Notes: generated by a model not told the origin, from the sequence alone. DNA of 64,000 bases from Pseudobutyrivibrio xylanivorans (GCF_010906925.1 NZ_VTVE01000002.1:372001-436000), one strand, 5' to 3'; counted from the first letter of the stretch, positions 8,178-17,704 are shown. Translations and numbers: made by a program.

Positions 8178-9794
8178 TTACTGAAGAAGCTGTAAAGCTA
8201 ATTGTGGAAGCTCATTTGCCTGTGCCAGTGCAGATACACCTGCCTGCTCAAGTACATTTAACTTAGTGTATTCCACCATTGTTGTAGCCATATCGGCATC
8301 TTCTATTCTTGAAATCGCTGAGGTCATATTTTCCGCAGTGGCATCAAGAGATTTTGTTGTATGATCAAGACGATTCTCGTATGCACCAAGCTGTGAGCGA
8401 ACTGCTGTTACATAGCTAAGCGCGTCTCCGAGAGCGTCCATCGCATCCTCTGGTCCTTTTGCTCTAGTCACATCCACATCGTCTATGTACATAAACTGTG
8501 TTGTTACTGCTGCAATTCTGACCTTCATCTGCTGGCCCTCATTAGCACCGACCTGAAGTGCCATTGAACCGATGTCAGTAACATTTAATGTGACATTTCC
8601 TGTGTATCCATCATCTGCAAAGAACGACATTTCAAAGCCCTTTGTATCTGTGATGATTACACGTCTACCTTCAGTCTTGTATGTTGCCTGCTTACCAAAT
8701 TCTGTGTCGATAAGCTTTCCGGTGTCATCTACATCACCCTTTTTAAAGAGTGTCATCTTGGCATCAGTTCCTGTTCCCAAGAACTTTGGAATAGTATTTC
8801 CGCCCTCATCCTTTGCCAAAACATTCTCATCAAATCCGAGAGCCTTCGCAAATTCCACGCTAGAAAAATCGATTTCTAACTCTGCATTATCACCATATTT
8901 ATATGATGAAATTGAAAGTCCATCTGGATCGTCAAAATCAGAAATAACTGCTCCGCCCTTTTCACATGCCATTCTCAACTGCCCATATACCATTTCACCA
9001 GATGAGCCCTGTGCAAACTCCATTGGGTATCCATTTATAGCAATTGAGCCTGATAATCCAAGACCATTTTTAGTACCAGTACTTGTTGTAACTGTTGTTG
9101 CACCAGAATAGTCTCTAGTCACTGTTTCCCAAGTTGTCTGGTCAATGAAATCCTTGTAATTAAATGCTGTAAGCCCTGGAACATTAACAGTTGTTGTAGT
9201 CTCGATTTTCTTAAAAGTATTATCGAAGTTCTCCACAACTGTTCCTGCTGTTGTAGCGTTTATTGTAGTCTTTGCTCTAAGAGCTGCCTGTGTGATCTTA
9301 AGCTGATAGATACCAGATGGAACATCATTTGATGTGGCAATTCTAGTAACATCATTTCCATATGTTCTACAATCTAGTGATCCATCTAAAAGAGTTATTG
9401 TATTAAATTCTGTTGTCGCTGCGACTCTATCGATTTCATCTAGAAGAGATTCTATTTCTTTCTGAATAGCCTCTCGCTCAGAATCAGAGTTAGTTCCATT
9501 TGCTGCCTGAACAGATAATTCTCTCATTCTCTGAATCATATCTGTTACTTCGTTTAAAGCACCTTCAGCTGTCTGGAGAACCGAAATACCATCGGAACCA
9601 TTTGTCGAAGCCTGATTTAAACCATCTATCTGAGCCTGCATTTTGCCCGCAATAGCAATACCAGATGGGTCATCTGATGCGTGGTTAATACTAAAACCAG
9701 AGCTTAATTTTTCCATTACGTCTGAAAGGGAACTCTCAGTACCAAGAAGTTGATTATTGGTAATCACCGCTGACATGTTATTGTTAATTCGCAT
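8178..9794 (-). CDS. hag: Flagellin
   Basis: Filament subunit secreted through the flagellar type III apparatus. The conserved N-terminal D0/D1 region (residues about 1-140, with MRINNNMSA and SGFSINHASDDPSG) and C-terminal D1/D0 region (about 455-538, ending in LALQLLQ) are intact. The central roughly 300 residues are variable surface domains without recognised motifs, making the protein longer than minimal flagellins of around 270 residues. An AGGAGG site precedes the ATG. A sigma-28-type promoter lies about 90-115 bases upstream, so it is probably transcribed with fliS in the late flagellar class. Confidence 0.95.
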   Translation of the reverse strand: MRINNNMSAVITNNQLLGTESSLSDVMEKLSSGFSINHASDDPSGIAIAGKMQAQIDGLNQASTNGSDGISVLQTAEGALNEVTDMIQRMRELSVQAANGTNSDSEREAIQKEIESLLDEIDRVAATTEFNTITLLDGSLDCRTYGNDVTRIATSNDVPSGIYQLKITQAALRAKTTINATTAGTVVENFDNTFKKIETTTTVNVPGLTAFNYKDFIDQTTWETVTRDYSGATTVTTSTGTKNGLGLSGSIAINGYPMEFAQGSSGEMVYGQLRMACEKGGAVISDFDDPDGLSISSYKYGDNAELEIDFSSVEFAKALGFDENVLAKDEGGNTIPKFLGTGTDAKMTLFKKGDVDDTGKLIDTEFGKQATYKTEGRRVIITDTKGFEMSFFADDGYTGNVTLNVTDIGSMALQVGANEGQQMKVRIAAVTTQFMYIDDVDVTRAKGPEDAMDALGDALSYVTAVRSQLGAYENRLDHTTKSLDATAENMTSAISRIEDADMATTMVEYTKLNVLEQAGVSALAQANELPQLALQLLQ

Positions 9795-9884
9795 ATGCTG
9801 CCTCCTAATAGCCGTAAAACAAGTCTAGCATCCGTGCGGTGTTTTTTTGAAATTGTATAGGTCTTCCATGTCCTTACACAAATA

Positions 9885-9911
9885 TTATCGGAGGGATACA
9901 TCCAAACTTAA
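9885..9911 (-). promoter_or_regulatory. Sigma-28 (SigD)-type promoter of flagellin
   Basis: Reading the minus strand: TTAAGTTT, exactly 11 bases, then TCCGATAA. This fits the SigD consensus TAAAGTTT-N11-GCCGATAA at all but a few positions and lies upstream of the flagellin ATG, leaving a leader of about 80 bases. Confidence 0.82.
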
Positions 9912-9960
9912 CCAAGCTTTTGTATGTTTTCCGATTAAAATTTTTTGTCCATTAAAATGG

Positions 9961-12879
9961 CTACATAAACATCTCACTCATTACTTTTATGTAGCCTCTG
10001 GCAATGCCATAAAGGGCTTCTGTCTGGATTTCATTGTCACGTTTTTCCTCCACCTGGAAGTTGCCAAGCTGCCAATTATACACGTCTGTCACGCTGACAC
10101 CCTCTACTCTTGTAAATGAAAAACTAAATGAAAATCCTGTCTCCTGCTGCATTGTATTTGCAATCATAGGAGCCTGCGTTGCAAACATTTCTCTAGTCTG
10201 TGCACTCTCGCATTCTACGTTTGCTTTTACCTCTCCTGCCTCATATCTAAATGTGGTAGAGATTGTTCCTGTTGACTGAAGATAAAGAGCCATCTTAATA
10301 AGTCCAGACTCTCCACTTCCTCTGACAATTCGCAGGTTCATATTGCCAGCTTCATCAGCCACCATAATAGGAATATGATATGTCTCTCCACTGTTTGCCA
10401 TCTCTCTGATAGCCTTTGACTGCTGCACAACCAGCTTCATGGAATCCATATCGATAGTGCGTACATCTTCCATTTCTATCATTTTCTTCATGACATTTTC
10501 TGCAAGTGTGCCAAGGGCCTCCTCAGCCTCCGCCATCTCCTCAGGAGTATGGCAAGCATCAGAAAATCTCTGGTATGCCAAATCAATCAAATCCTGAATA
10601 TCCATATCCTGCTGCTTAGCTGCTCTGCCATACAAATCTTTAATGACTGTGTTGCTATCCTGCATCAAAGCCTGAACAGCAGAAATCATATTTGCAGAAT
10701 TTGGTATATTAAACTGCTCCAAAATATTTTCTACATTAGCGCTGCTTGACATAGCTTGCTTAAGCTGGCTTGTAATGTACTCATTGTACTGGACCTCAGC
10801 CTGAGCCTCAGCTTCTGAAGTAGTCTGCTCCATAGCTGTTGCAAACTCATCAGGATTCATATCAAGAATTTCTTCCTGTCCTACCTGATGCATCTTAGCA
10901 GGAGTCATAGCCTCCTTTGCATCGCGACATCTATTAGTAAGGAATACCTTTTCTATCTGCTCTGTGATAGATAAATCCTTTACAACCATTTCATCTAAGG
11001 AACCGAATTTATCATTGATCTCATAATCCCGTCCTGTATGCTTGCTAGAGCGTACTGCTGTCATAAGATTTCTGAGTGTAACCTCTGTTCCCTGACTAAT
11101 AAGAGCGCCAATTGCTGCCCCATCAGATTTTTCTACTTGATGAAGAAGTCTATATACTCCTACAAATGCATCTCGCTCTTCTTCAGTAATATCACCACTG
11201 TGCTGAGCCTTCCAAAGGAATTTTGCAAATCCCTCTTCGTCTGATGTGCTTCCAGTTTCTGCCTTAATATTTTCTGCAGTTTCCTTCAGCTCATTCATAG
11301 TCATATCAAGAGGATTATTGCCTCGCTTTATCATCTCAGCTACTACTGCTGGAGTCATGCTCTTAAATGTTCTAGCTACCAACTCTGTAGATGCCTTCAT
11401 TGATGTAACAGACTCAGCTGTAATTTCCATTTCATTATATGCAAGTACTCTAACAGCCTTTTGGCTAGATTCAGTCACTTCAATACTAAGGTCATCTAAA
11501 ATGTCATCTACATTTCTAAATGCCTTGTTAATGTTGTCACCAAGGTCTGCTCGTACCTCTGTTCCAACTGCCTCATAAGTCATCTCCATACGTGAGTACT
11601 CAGCAGTAACAGATACGCTGACCTGATGTACATAGGAGAATGTTTCCATTCCAATATTTGAGAATCTTCCAAAGACTGCTGCAGGGGCAGACTGAATCTC
11701 TGCCATGTTATTCATTACTTCTTTGAAAAGATTTACATTGGAATTTGTTGCTTCCTTATTCTCTGCCTTCATAAGAATTTGAAGGAGATTTGTCTCCTGA
11801 AGTTTTAATTTATCAAGTAAATCAGACAGGTCATTAGTATTTACACTTATACCATTTTTCATCATGGTAAAAGTAGCCTCTACTGTCATTGTAAGTTGAA
11901 TCTCAGTAAGCTGTCTTTGAGCAGTAATAGTAGGTAGCTGATTTACATCCATTCCCATTACTTCTGCAAAAGTCTTCTTAGCCTGATCCATGAGAGAATA
12001 ACCAGGAATAAGATATGCATCCTGTGGCTCTTTTCCCTCTGCTATTATGTCAGATATCGCATTTACGATATTTGCTTCCTCTGGCTTTTCATACTCGCTA
12101 AGCTGTGCCATGTATTCAAGATGCTCCTTTGTAACAGGAACATCTTGCTTCATCATGGTCGCCACCATCTCTTTCAATTCAGCTGGTGACATTGGTCTTT
12201 GCGCAGACTCTGATTGTTCACTCTCTATCTCTTCTATAAGTGAATCTAACTTATCGCCTAGTTTTTCAAGAAGACCAATAATGTCCTCTTCTGTTTCTTC
12301 TGCCACTGGATTAGCAGGTGCAGAATATGTTGCATTATATATATTAGTAATTGTTGGCTCTAATTCATTCTTTACAAGATAAGCCTGAGCTTCAACTGGA
12401 AGTGTATCCCCAAGACCATTTGTCATCTCTACTGCCTGAGAAATTGAACCCGACATTGCCTCAATCTCAGCCTTTGAAAGACCACCCATTTTAGAGATAT
12501 CTGCCCCAGCCTTAGCTAGATTCATCTTTATTTCATCCACTACAGTAACTAGTGTCTCTGGCTCCATGTCCATAGGGTCATGTCCATCTTCTCTAGTTTT
12601 AGCTGTTGCCTCTTCATCCCAAGTGCGCTCTACATTTTTTACTGCATTAACTGTAGACATGCCAAGAGCTGATGCCTCGTTCATATCCTTTACGAACTCC
12701 TCATCAGTCATCTTTCCCTTATTATCATAAAATGCATTATCTACACTAAGAGCTCTAAGCTCCTTATTATTATTTGCTTTGTTATCGTCCTTGATACCGC
12801 TGGTTCCCACGGCCAATAATTGGTCGCCTGTACCTTCTGTTTTGATGTAATCCTTTACCTTGAGTCCTTCTATTTGCAT
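9961..12879 (-). CDS. Large flagellar-locus protein with FliK-like C-terminus
   Basis: A 972-residue, mostly helical, acidic protein without signal peptide or membrane segment. It may belong to a Lachnospiraceae family of unknown function seen beside flagellin (I recall DUF6240 but cannot confirm). The last about 130 residues (an amphipathic IKMALYLQSTGTISTTF, then GEVKANVECES, TREMFATQAP and ETGFSFSF) follow the spacing of the FliK C-terminal hook-length domain. The remainder could be the ruler or an export region; this is inference. A GGAGG lies 7 bases before ATG 12879. It is co-directional with flagellin and fliS but separated from them by the SigD promoter region. Confidence 0.6.
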   Translation of the reverse strand: MQIEGLKVKDYIKTEGTGDQLLAVGTSGIKDDNKANNNKELRALSVDNAFYDNKGKMTDEEFVKDMNEASALGMSTVNAVKNVERTWDEEATAKTREDGHDPMDMEPETLVTVVDEIKMNLAKAGADISKMGGLSKAEIEAMSGSISQAVEMTNGLGDTLPVEAQAYLVKNELEPTITNIYNATYSAPANPVAEETEEDIIGLLEKLGDKLDSLIEEIESEQSESAQRPMSPAELKEMVATMMKQDVPVTKEHLEYMAQLSEYEKPEEANIVNAISDIIAEGKEPQDAYLIPGYSLMDQAKKTFAEVMGMDVNQLPTITAQRQLTEIQLTMTVEATFTMMKNGISVNTNDLSDLLDKLKLQETNLLQILMKAENKEATNSNVNLFKEVMNNMAEIQSAPAAVFGRFSNIGMETFSYVHQVSVSVTAEYSRMEMTYEAVGTEVRADLGDNINKAFRNVDDILDDLSIEVTESSQKAVRVLAYNEMEITAESVTSMKASTELVARTFKSMTPAVVAEMIKRGNNPLDMTMNELKETAENIKAETGSTSDEEGFAKFLWKAQHSGDITEEERDAFVGVYRLLHQVEKSDGAAIGALISQGTEVTLRNLMTAVRSSKHTGRDYEINDKFGSLDEMVVKDLSITEQIEKVFLTNRCRDAKEAMTPAKMHQVGQEEILDMNPDEFATAMEQTTSEAEAQAEVQYNEYITSQLKQAMSSSANVENILEQFNIPNSANMISAVQALMQDSNTVIKDLYGRAAKQQDMDIQDLIDLAYQRFSDACHTPEEMAEAEEALGTLAENVMKKMIEMEDVRTIDMDSMKLVVQQSKAIREMANSGETYHIPIMVADEAGNMNLRIVRGSGESGLIKMALYLQSTGTISTTFRYEAGEVKANVECESAQTREMFATQAPMIANTMQQETGFSFSFSFTRVEGVSVTDVYNWQLGNFQVEEKRDNEIQTEALYGIARGYIKVMSEMFM

Positions 12880-13088
12880 ATAGTTCCTCCAGGGTATTTA
12901 AATCATCAGATAATTCCTCTGACAACATATATGTCGGACGTTTTTCTAAAATATTTACTCGGAGTTTTCTATCTGACTTTTCGCTTATGACCCCTTTCGT
13001 ATGCAAATAGCGGACTTTCTACCGCTCTCTTTTACCAATTTATATTGTAAAATTCTTTTTTCTGCTCATTATCCCTCTAAAAATTTTT

Positions 13089-13388
13089 CAGAATCCAAAA
13101 CCTACGGGTATTTTTTAAAAATCGCGATTTGCACCGTAGCTTTTCGGTCCTAAAATTTTTCATTTACGGTTTTTTTCTCTTTTTTTCTAAAATACCCGTA
13201 ATCGGGTTTCTTCAAACTAAGTTAGTCTACGGGTTTATTTACACTTTCCGAAAAATCCCCGTAGCCTTCAAAAATTCCCTACGGTGCAAATTCCAAAAAT
13301 TAAATTTTACCCGTAGGTTTTCGATTCTGGCTTTTTTGAATTCCTCTGGACTACGGGTATAAAATGAATATTTGAAATATCCCCGTAA
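13089..13388. repeat. Array of ten alternating CTACGGG-type motifs (five hairpins)
   Basis: Within a 728-base gap between the flagellar gene and the M15 peptidase, variants of CTACGGGTA occur at 13102, 13133 (inverted), 13164, 13193 (inverted), 13227, 13257 (inverted), 13279, 13308 (inverted), 13351 and 13381 (inverted). Orientation alternates strictly and most centres are 29-33 bases apart. Each plus/inverted pair can fold as a hairpin with a 6-8 pair stem and an AT-rich loop of about 20-25. Longer inverted copies exist: 13089-13110 against 13308-13329 (21 of 22 identical) and 13127-13139 against 13279-13291 (13 of 13). No coding potential or known element was recognised. Confidence 0.8.
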
Positions 13389-13530
13389 ATCCCCATCAAC
13401 TTTTCCCCACAACATATAATATGTTGCACTATAAGACATTTAGCAAAACAAATAACGACATATCAGCTATTACATCTATCCACATGTCTACCAATTCCTG
13501 ACAATCATTAACTGCAACAACTCAACATAC

Positions 13531-13557
13531 AAAAAGGAGACGGCAAAAGCCGTCTCC
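13531..13557 (-). terminator. Rho-independent terminator after the M15 peptidase gene
   Basis: GGAGACGGC pairs perfectly with GCCGTCTCC around a four-base loop; on the minus strand five T follow. It lies about 50 bases after the stop of the peptidase gene at 13608. Confidence 0.9.
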
Positions 13558-13607
13558 CACGAATCAACCTCTAGAACAATTTGGTTTGCCCCACTTCCTA
13601 GAACCAT

Positions 13608-14507
13608 TTATTTATACAAAGTCTTCACTACAGAGTCTGGTACTTCAAAATGCTGGTAGTCCTTTGAACTCTTCCAGCTTCCTCCCCATTCAAAACCATG
13701 GGCTATAAAAAGCTTGTATGCCAAATCATCTTCATCTATTTTGTAATCAAAGTCCTTGCTCCGATCCACATAGTCTGCTGCATTGGCAGGCTCTATGCTA
13801 AGCTTGCCATTAACTGTTTTAACATATGGATTGTAAAGTGTGTTTATATCCATTGCTAGGCCGTAGCCATGTTTTGAAATCTTAGTAGTATAGCTTATGT
13901 ATCTAAAATTAAAGCTAGAAGAATTATTATCTGCCATAGATGCCTCATCATCTGCATCGTACTCATCCACCAGCTTAATCTTTTCTATAGGATACTTTGC
14001 CTCGTATAGCTCCTCAAATATCTCAAGCAAATCATCTGCTATATACTTATTGCAAATAATCTCTCCATCATGACTCTTCCCATCAAATCCTACATGCAAA
14101 ACATGTAAATATCTCAAATCTGACAAAGGAACTGTACAGTTATCCTTGTAGGACTTTCCTTTTATTCTTGTAAAAATCTCGCTTTCCTCTGTAAATTCTA
14201 CTGCGTAAAAATTAGCCTTATCCTTAACGTCTGCAGTATTCATGATTGTCTCTCCTTTTTTTGCTACTGGAAGTACTTGTGTATTATTAACCTGAGGACT
14301 AGCATCCTCCACCCCATCTACGGTTTTACTCACTGTACTCTCCCTATCGATTTCCGTTCTAGCATGCACGCTGCCATCTCTGCCGGTGATTCCTTTAAAA
14401 CAAATCACTATCAAAATAACAACTATTGCTACTCCAACCGCCTTGAGATGTACTCTTTTACCTTTTATAAATCTTTTTAACAAATTATCTAGCTTTAGTT
14501 TTAACAT
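13608..14507 (-). CDS. M15-family peptidase (VanY/D,D-carboxypeptidase-like)
   Basis: Predicted membrane-anchored zinc peptidase acting on peptidoglycan stem peptides. Residues about 19-39 are a single N-terminal hydrophobic anchor after a basic stretch. The C-terminal half has SKHGYGLAMDIN (zinc ligands His and Asp) near 218-229 and EWGGSWKSSKDYQHFE (catalytic Glu and third ligand His) near 275-290, the M15 pattern of L-Ala-D-Glu or D,D-carboxypeptidases. At about 300 residues the length is normal for an anchored form. It stands alone with its own terminator; the exact peptide bond cleaved cannot be told. Confidence 0.85.
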   Translation of the reverse strand: MLKLKLDNLLKRFIKGKRVHLKAVGVAIVVILIVICFKGITGRDGSVHARTEIDRESTVSKTVDGVEDASPQVNNTQVLPVAKKGETIMNTADVKDKANFYAVEFTEESEIFTRIKGKSYKDNCTVPLSDLRYLHVLHVGFDGKSHDGEIICNKYIADDLLEIFEELYEAKYPIEKIKLVDEYDADDEASMADNNSSSFNFRYISYTTKISKHGYGLAMDINTLYNPYVKTVNGKLSIEPANAADYVDRSKDFDYKIDEDDLAYKLFIAHGFEWGGSWKSSKDYQHFEVPDSVVKTLYK

Positions 14508-14553
14508 TGTTTGCTTCCTTTAAATCTATCTTCTAGGAAAGAACTCCTGTCTC

Positions 14554-14967
14554 TTACAAAACCATAAACAAGGTACCTACGCCAATCAATACGCACCCTA
14601 TTAATGACTTAATTGTAAATTGCTCGTGTAAAAAAATAAATGCCAAAATCAGAGTGATTACCACACTCAACTTATCAATAGGCACTACCTTTGATGCCTC
14701 TCCTGTCTGTAATGCTCTGTAGTAACATAGCCAAGAAGCTCCAGTAGCAAGTCCAGATAATATCAAAAATATCCAGCTCTTACGGCTGATTGAACCAAGA
14801 CCGCTTTGTACATTGGTCATAAAAACTATTCCCCAAGCCATAATAACTACCACTACTGTACGTATTGCAGTTGCCAAATTAGAGTTAACGCCTTCAATTC
14901 CTACTTTTGCAAGTATTGAAGTAAGTGCCGCAAATACTGCAGATAAAAAAGCAAATACTAACCACAT
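14554..14967 (-). CDS. EamA/DMT half-size transporter
   Basis: A 137-residue membrane protein of four or five hydrophobic helices forming a single EamA domain of the drug/metabolite transporter superfamily. Most members have two EamA repeats in about 300 residues; single-repeat forms work as dimers. The last segment (FLHEQFTIKSLIGCVLIGVGTLFMVL) shows the family's C-terminal helix pattern with the conserved E before the last helices. The substrate is unknown. It is a separate gene between the recR terminator and the M15 peptidase; AGGAGGGG-like sequence precedes the ATG. Confidence 0.82.
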   Translation of the reverse strand: MWLVFAFLSAVFAALTSILAKVGIEGVNSNLATAIRTVVVVIMAWGIVFMTNVQSGLGSISRKSWIFLILSGLATGASWLCYYRALQTGEASKVVPIDKLSVVITLILAFIFLHEQFTIKSLIGCVLIGVGTLFMVL

Positions 14968-15070
14968 AAGAACCCCTCCTTCTTAAAAAGTATTTATTCC
15001 CACGGCAAAATCTCCAGTGATAAAACCAGAAATCACCTCAATAGTACCCCAAAGAAATTCCTTATCATGC

Positions 15071-15107
15071 AAAAAAGGAACCTTTATCTCATTCAAGTAA
15101 AAGTTCC
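15071..15107 (-). terminator. Rho-independent terminator after recR
   Basis: GGAACCTTTA pairs with TAAAAGTTCC (one mismatch) across an 11-base loop, followed on the minus strand by six T. It begins 10 bases after the recR stop. Confidence 0.82.
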
Positions 15108-15117
15108 CTAAGAAAGA

Positions 15118-15717
15118 CTATAGTTCTGTTCTGCCATCAAGTGCTCTAAGCAGTGTAACCTCGTCTATATATTCTAGATTGCCTCCAACTGGAACACCGG
15201 ATGCAATTCTGCTGACCTTGATTCCTGTTGGCTTTATGAGCTTGCTAATGTAAGCAGCTGTAGTCTCACCCTCAAGTGATGAATTAGTAGCTACGATAAC
15301 TTCCTGCACATCGTTTTGCTGCAAGCGAACCATAAGCTCCTTGAGCTTGATATCACCAGGTCCTATACCTGCCATAGGAGAAATAGCTCCGTGAAGCACA
15401 TGATAAACTCCGTCAAACTTGCCTGTTTTTTCGTAGGCTGCCAAATCTCTCGTATCCTCTACTACCATAATCACATTTTTATTGCGCTTTGGATTGGAGC
15501 AGATTGGACACAGTTCATCGTCAGTAAGAGTAAAGCACTCCTTACAGTAACGCACATTTTTGCGTGCCTGAACAATGGCATTGGCAAGGTCATTGACCTT
15601 TTCCTCATCCATACCTAATATATGGAAAGCCAGCCTCTGGGCTGACTTACTTCCAATGCTAGGCAGGTCACTTAGTTCTGCTATTAAATTACTAATTTCC
15701 CTGCTATAGTATTCCAT
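15118..15717 (-). CDS. recR: Recombination mediator RecR
   Basis: A 199-residue RecR, acting with RecF/RecO in recombinational repair. In order: helix-hairpin-helix (LSDLPSIGSKSAQRLAFHIL, about 12-31), a C4 zinc finger (CKECFTL and CPICSNP, about 57-75), a Toprim domain (VVEDTRDLAAYE with the acidic DTRD, about 82-93) and a C-terminal Walker-like region. All four finger Cys residues are present. It is the last gene of dnaX-ybaB-recR, 5 bases after ybaB, the usual bacterial order. Confidence 0.97.
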   Translation of the reverse strand: MEYYSREISNLIAELSDLPSIGSKSAQRLAFHILGMDEEKVNDLANAIVQARKNVRYCKECFTLTDDELCPICSNPKRNKNVIMVVEDTRDLAAYEKTGKFDGVYHVLHGAISPMAGIGPGDIKLKELMVRLQQNDVQEVIVATNSSLEGETTAAYISKLIKPTGIKVSRIASGVPVGGNLEYIDEVTLLRALDGRTEL

Positions 15718-15722
15718 CTAGA

Positions 15723-16061
15723 TTAAAATCCTAAACCACCTGTAAATTTAGACATGCTAGCCTGGCTTACCTCATCAACCTTGCGAAGTGCCTCATTGGC
15801 TGCTGCCATAACAAGATCCTCAAGCATCTCAACATCATCTGGATCAACTGCTTCTGGATCAATTTTAATCTTTGTGATTTCTTTCTTACCAGAAACTGTA
15901 ACCTCAACAACTCCGCCGCCAGCTGTACCTGTCATCTCAGCCTCTTCAAGCTGTGCCTGAGCCTCTTCCATCTGACGCTGCATACGCTGTGCCTGCTTCA
16001 TAAGCTGACTCATATTACCTGGCATTCCACCACCTGGAAATCCGCCTCTACCTTTTCCCAT
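15723..16061 (-). CDS. YbaB/EbfC family nucleoid-associated protein
   Basis: Small DNA-binding protein that forms tweezers-like dimers on the nucleoid. Starting at ATG 16061 it has 112 residues: a Gly/Met-rich N-terminus ([14 protein letters not shown]), a helical [18 protein letters not shown] segment, and the beta-sheet core [19 protein letters not shown]. The start is chosen because GGAGG lies 9 bases upstream; an 11-codon N-terminal extension is unlikely. It lies between dnaX and recR in the conserved three-gene operon. Confidence 0.94.
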   Translation of the reverse strand: MGKGRGGFPGGGMPGNMSQLMKQAQRMQRQMEEAQAQLEEAEMTGTAGGGVVEVTVSGKKEITKIKIDPEAVDPDDVEMLEDLVMAAANEALRKVDEVSQASMSKFTGGLGF

Positions 16062-16105
16062 TTTTGTTACCTCCGTAAATATAAAATCTAACAATCAAAT
16101 AATTG

Positions 16106-17704
16106 CTATTCTTCTTGTTCTATTTCAATGCCTACATTTGCAAAGAAATCTCTGACGTCTGTCTTGGTGTTCTGGGAACTAATTCCACTTGAATTAATCT
16201 CAACCTTAACAACCACTTTCTTTTGAATCATAGATTCAATTGCCTGTTCTATCTCATCAATCACCTCAGGTCTGTTTACGAAATCTCCTGCGATTCGCTC
16301 TGAGCCCTGTGGCTGATCGAATATCAGAAGAAGCTCTCCGCTCTCATTAACAGTGACGGTGCTTACTTCCTTAAGATACATCTTGATATTAGGTGGCATC
16401 TTGCCAAGTACTGAACTCCAGCGAGCTGATACTTGCTTGACCTCCTCAGGAACAGCAGCTGGAAGTGGCTCCTTTTTCACTGGCGCTGCTGCTACACTGG
16501 GTGTAGCTCCTGTGTCTCCTACAGGGGATGCCATAACAACTGGCACACCTGATTCCACCTTCTTTTCTAAGTTGGCCATTCTATTAAGAAGTGCCGACAT
16601 ATCCTGCTCCATCTCAGGCTTGCAAAGCTTGATAAGAGCAATCTCTATTAAAACTCTCTTTTGGCTTGCGAATTTAATGTCGTTAGAAAGTACAGACAGG
16701 ACTTGAATGTATCTCATTAACACTTCTGTGTCAACCATCTGGGCTTCCTCTTTAAGAAGTGCCAAATTCTCGGAAGACATCTCAAGGGCATCTTCCATAT
16801 CATCTGAACTCTTAAGCAACATAAGATTTCGCAAATACCAAGTGAAGTCATTTACAAATTTATTTAGGTCTCGACCCTGATTGATGATATCCTCGAGAAT
16901 GCTAATAGCACCTGTTATCTGACCATTTACGATGCTACGTGTCAGTCGAGAAAATACCTCGGTATCAATGGCCCCAAGGACCTTCAGTACATTATCGTAA
17001 GTAAGGGTCTGACCCATGTAAAATGCAATACACTGCTCCATAAGACTAAGGGCATCACGCATAGAACCGTCTCCGGCCTTAGCAATATAGCGGATTGCCT
17101 TGTCCTCTACCTCTATGCCCTCCTGATTCATCAAATCAGTAAGACGAGCAGCAATAGTATCAATTGAAATACGATGGAAATCATATCTCTGGCAGCGGCT
17201 TCGTATTGTAATCTGAAGCCTATCTACCTCAGTAGTTGCAAGAATAAAAACTACATAAGAAGGAGGCTCTTCCAAAGTCTTAAGCAGTGCATTCTCTGCT
17301 GCATCAGTAAGCATATGAGCCTCATCAATAATATATACTTTGTATTTACCTTCTGTTGGCTGGTACTGAACCTCTTCACGAATAGTACGAATGTCGTCTA
17401 CACCGTTGTTAGAAGCAGCATCCATCTCAATAACATTCATGGATGTACCATCAGTGATAGCCTTGCACATAGCGCATTCCATACAAGGAGAACCGTCCTC
17501 GTTTGGATTCTCGCAATTGATGGCGCGAGCTAGGATTTTGGCTACTGTGGTCTTACCAGTACCTCGTGTACCTGTAAATAGGTATGCATGTCCTATACGG
17601 TCATTTTTTATTTGGTTTTGAAGTGTTTTAACAATGTGGTCCTGACCCTTAACATCGTCAAATGTCTGTGGTCTGAACTTTCGATATAATGCCATATAGG
17701 ACAT
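16106..17704 (-). CDS. dnaX: DNA polymerase III subunits gamma/tau
   Basis: Clamp-loader ATPase of the replisome. Walker A GTRGTGKTT at about 45-53, a zinc-binding Cys cluster (C-x8-CMEC-x2-C, about 69-83), Walker B with DEAH near 126-129, the sensor-1 region, and domain III near 220-360. The C-terminal about 150 residues are the Ala/Pro-rich tau linker and a divergent tail. At 532 residues it is a normal Firmicute DnaX. It heads the dnaX-ybaB-recR operon, 30 bases after the phosphofructokinase gene. No scRNA gene fits in the gap before it. Confidence 0.97.
   Translation of the reverse strand: MSYMALYRKFRPQTFDDVKGQDHIVKTLQNQIKNDRIGHAYLFTGTRGTGKTTVAKILARAINCENPNEDGSPCMECAMCKAITDGTSMNVIEMDAASNNGVDDIRTIREEVQYQPTEGKYKVYIIDEAHMLTDAAENALLKTLEEPPSYVVFILATTEVDRLQITIRSRCQRYDFHRISIDTIAARLTDLMNQEGIEVEDKAIRYIAKAGDGSMRDALSLMEQCIAFYMGQTLTYDNVLKVLGAIDTEVFSRLTRSIVNGQITGAISILEDIINQGRDLNKFVNDFTWYLRNLMLLKSSDDMEDALEMSSENLALLKEEAQMVDTEVLMRYIQVLSVLSNDIKFASQKRVLIEIALIKLCKPEMEQDMSALLNRMANLEKKVESGVPVVMASPVGDTGATPSVAAAPVKKEPLPAAVPEEVKQVSARWSSVLGKMPPNIKMYLKEVSTVTVNESGELLLIFDQPQGSERIAGDFVNRPEVIDEIEQAIESMIQKKVVVKVEINSSGISSQNTKTDVRDFFANVGIEIEQEE

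Noticed and set aside
8572-9111. 179-codon plus-strand ORF inside flagellin
   Set aside because: Antisense to a clear flagellin; its Ser/Pro-rich sequence is a shadow of flagellin codon use.
12782-13006. 74-codon minus-strand ORF before the FliK-like gene
   Set aside because: It begins at TTG without a ribosome site, overlaps the start of the 972-residue gene by 98 bases in another frame, and its end is just that gene out of frame.
13020-13070. Sigma-28 promoter before the FliK-like gene
   Set aside because: A TAAA and a TCCGCTAT occur, but the spacing and the -10 match are poor compared with the flagellin promoter.
13089-13388. CRISPR array
   Set aside because: The repeated units are only 7-9 bases, alternate in orientation, and have no constant direct repeat of 24-37 bases; no cas genes are near.
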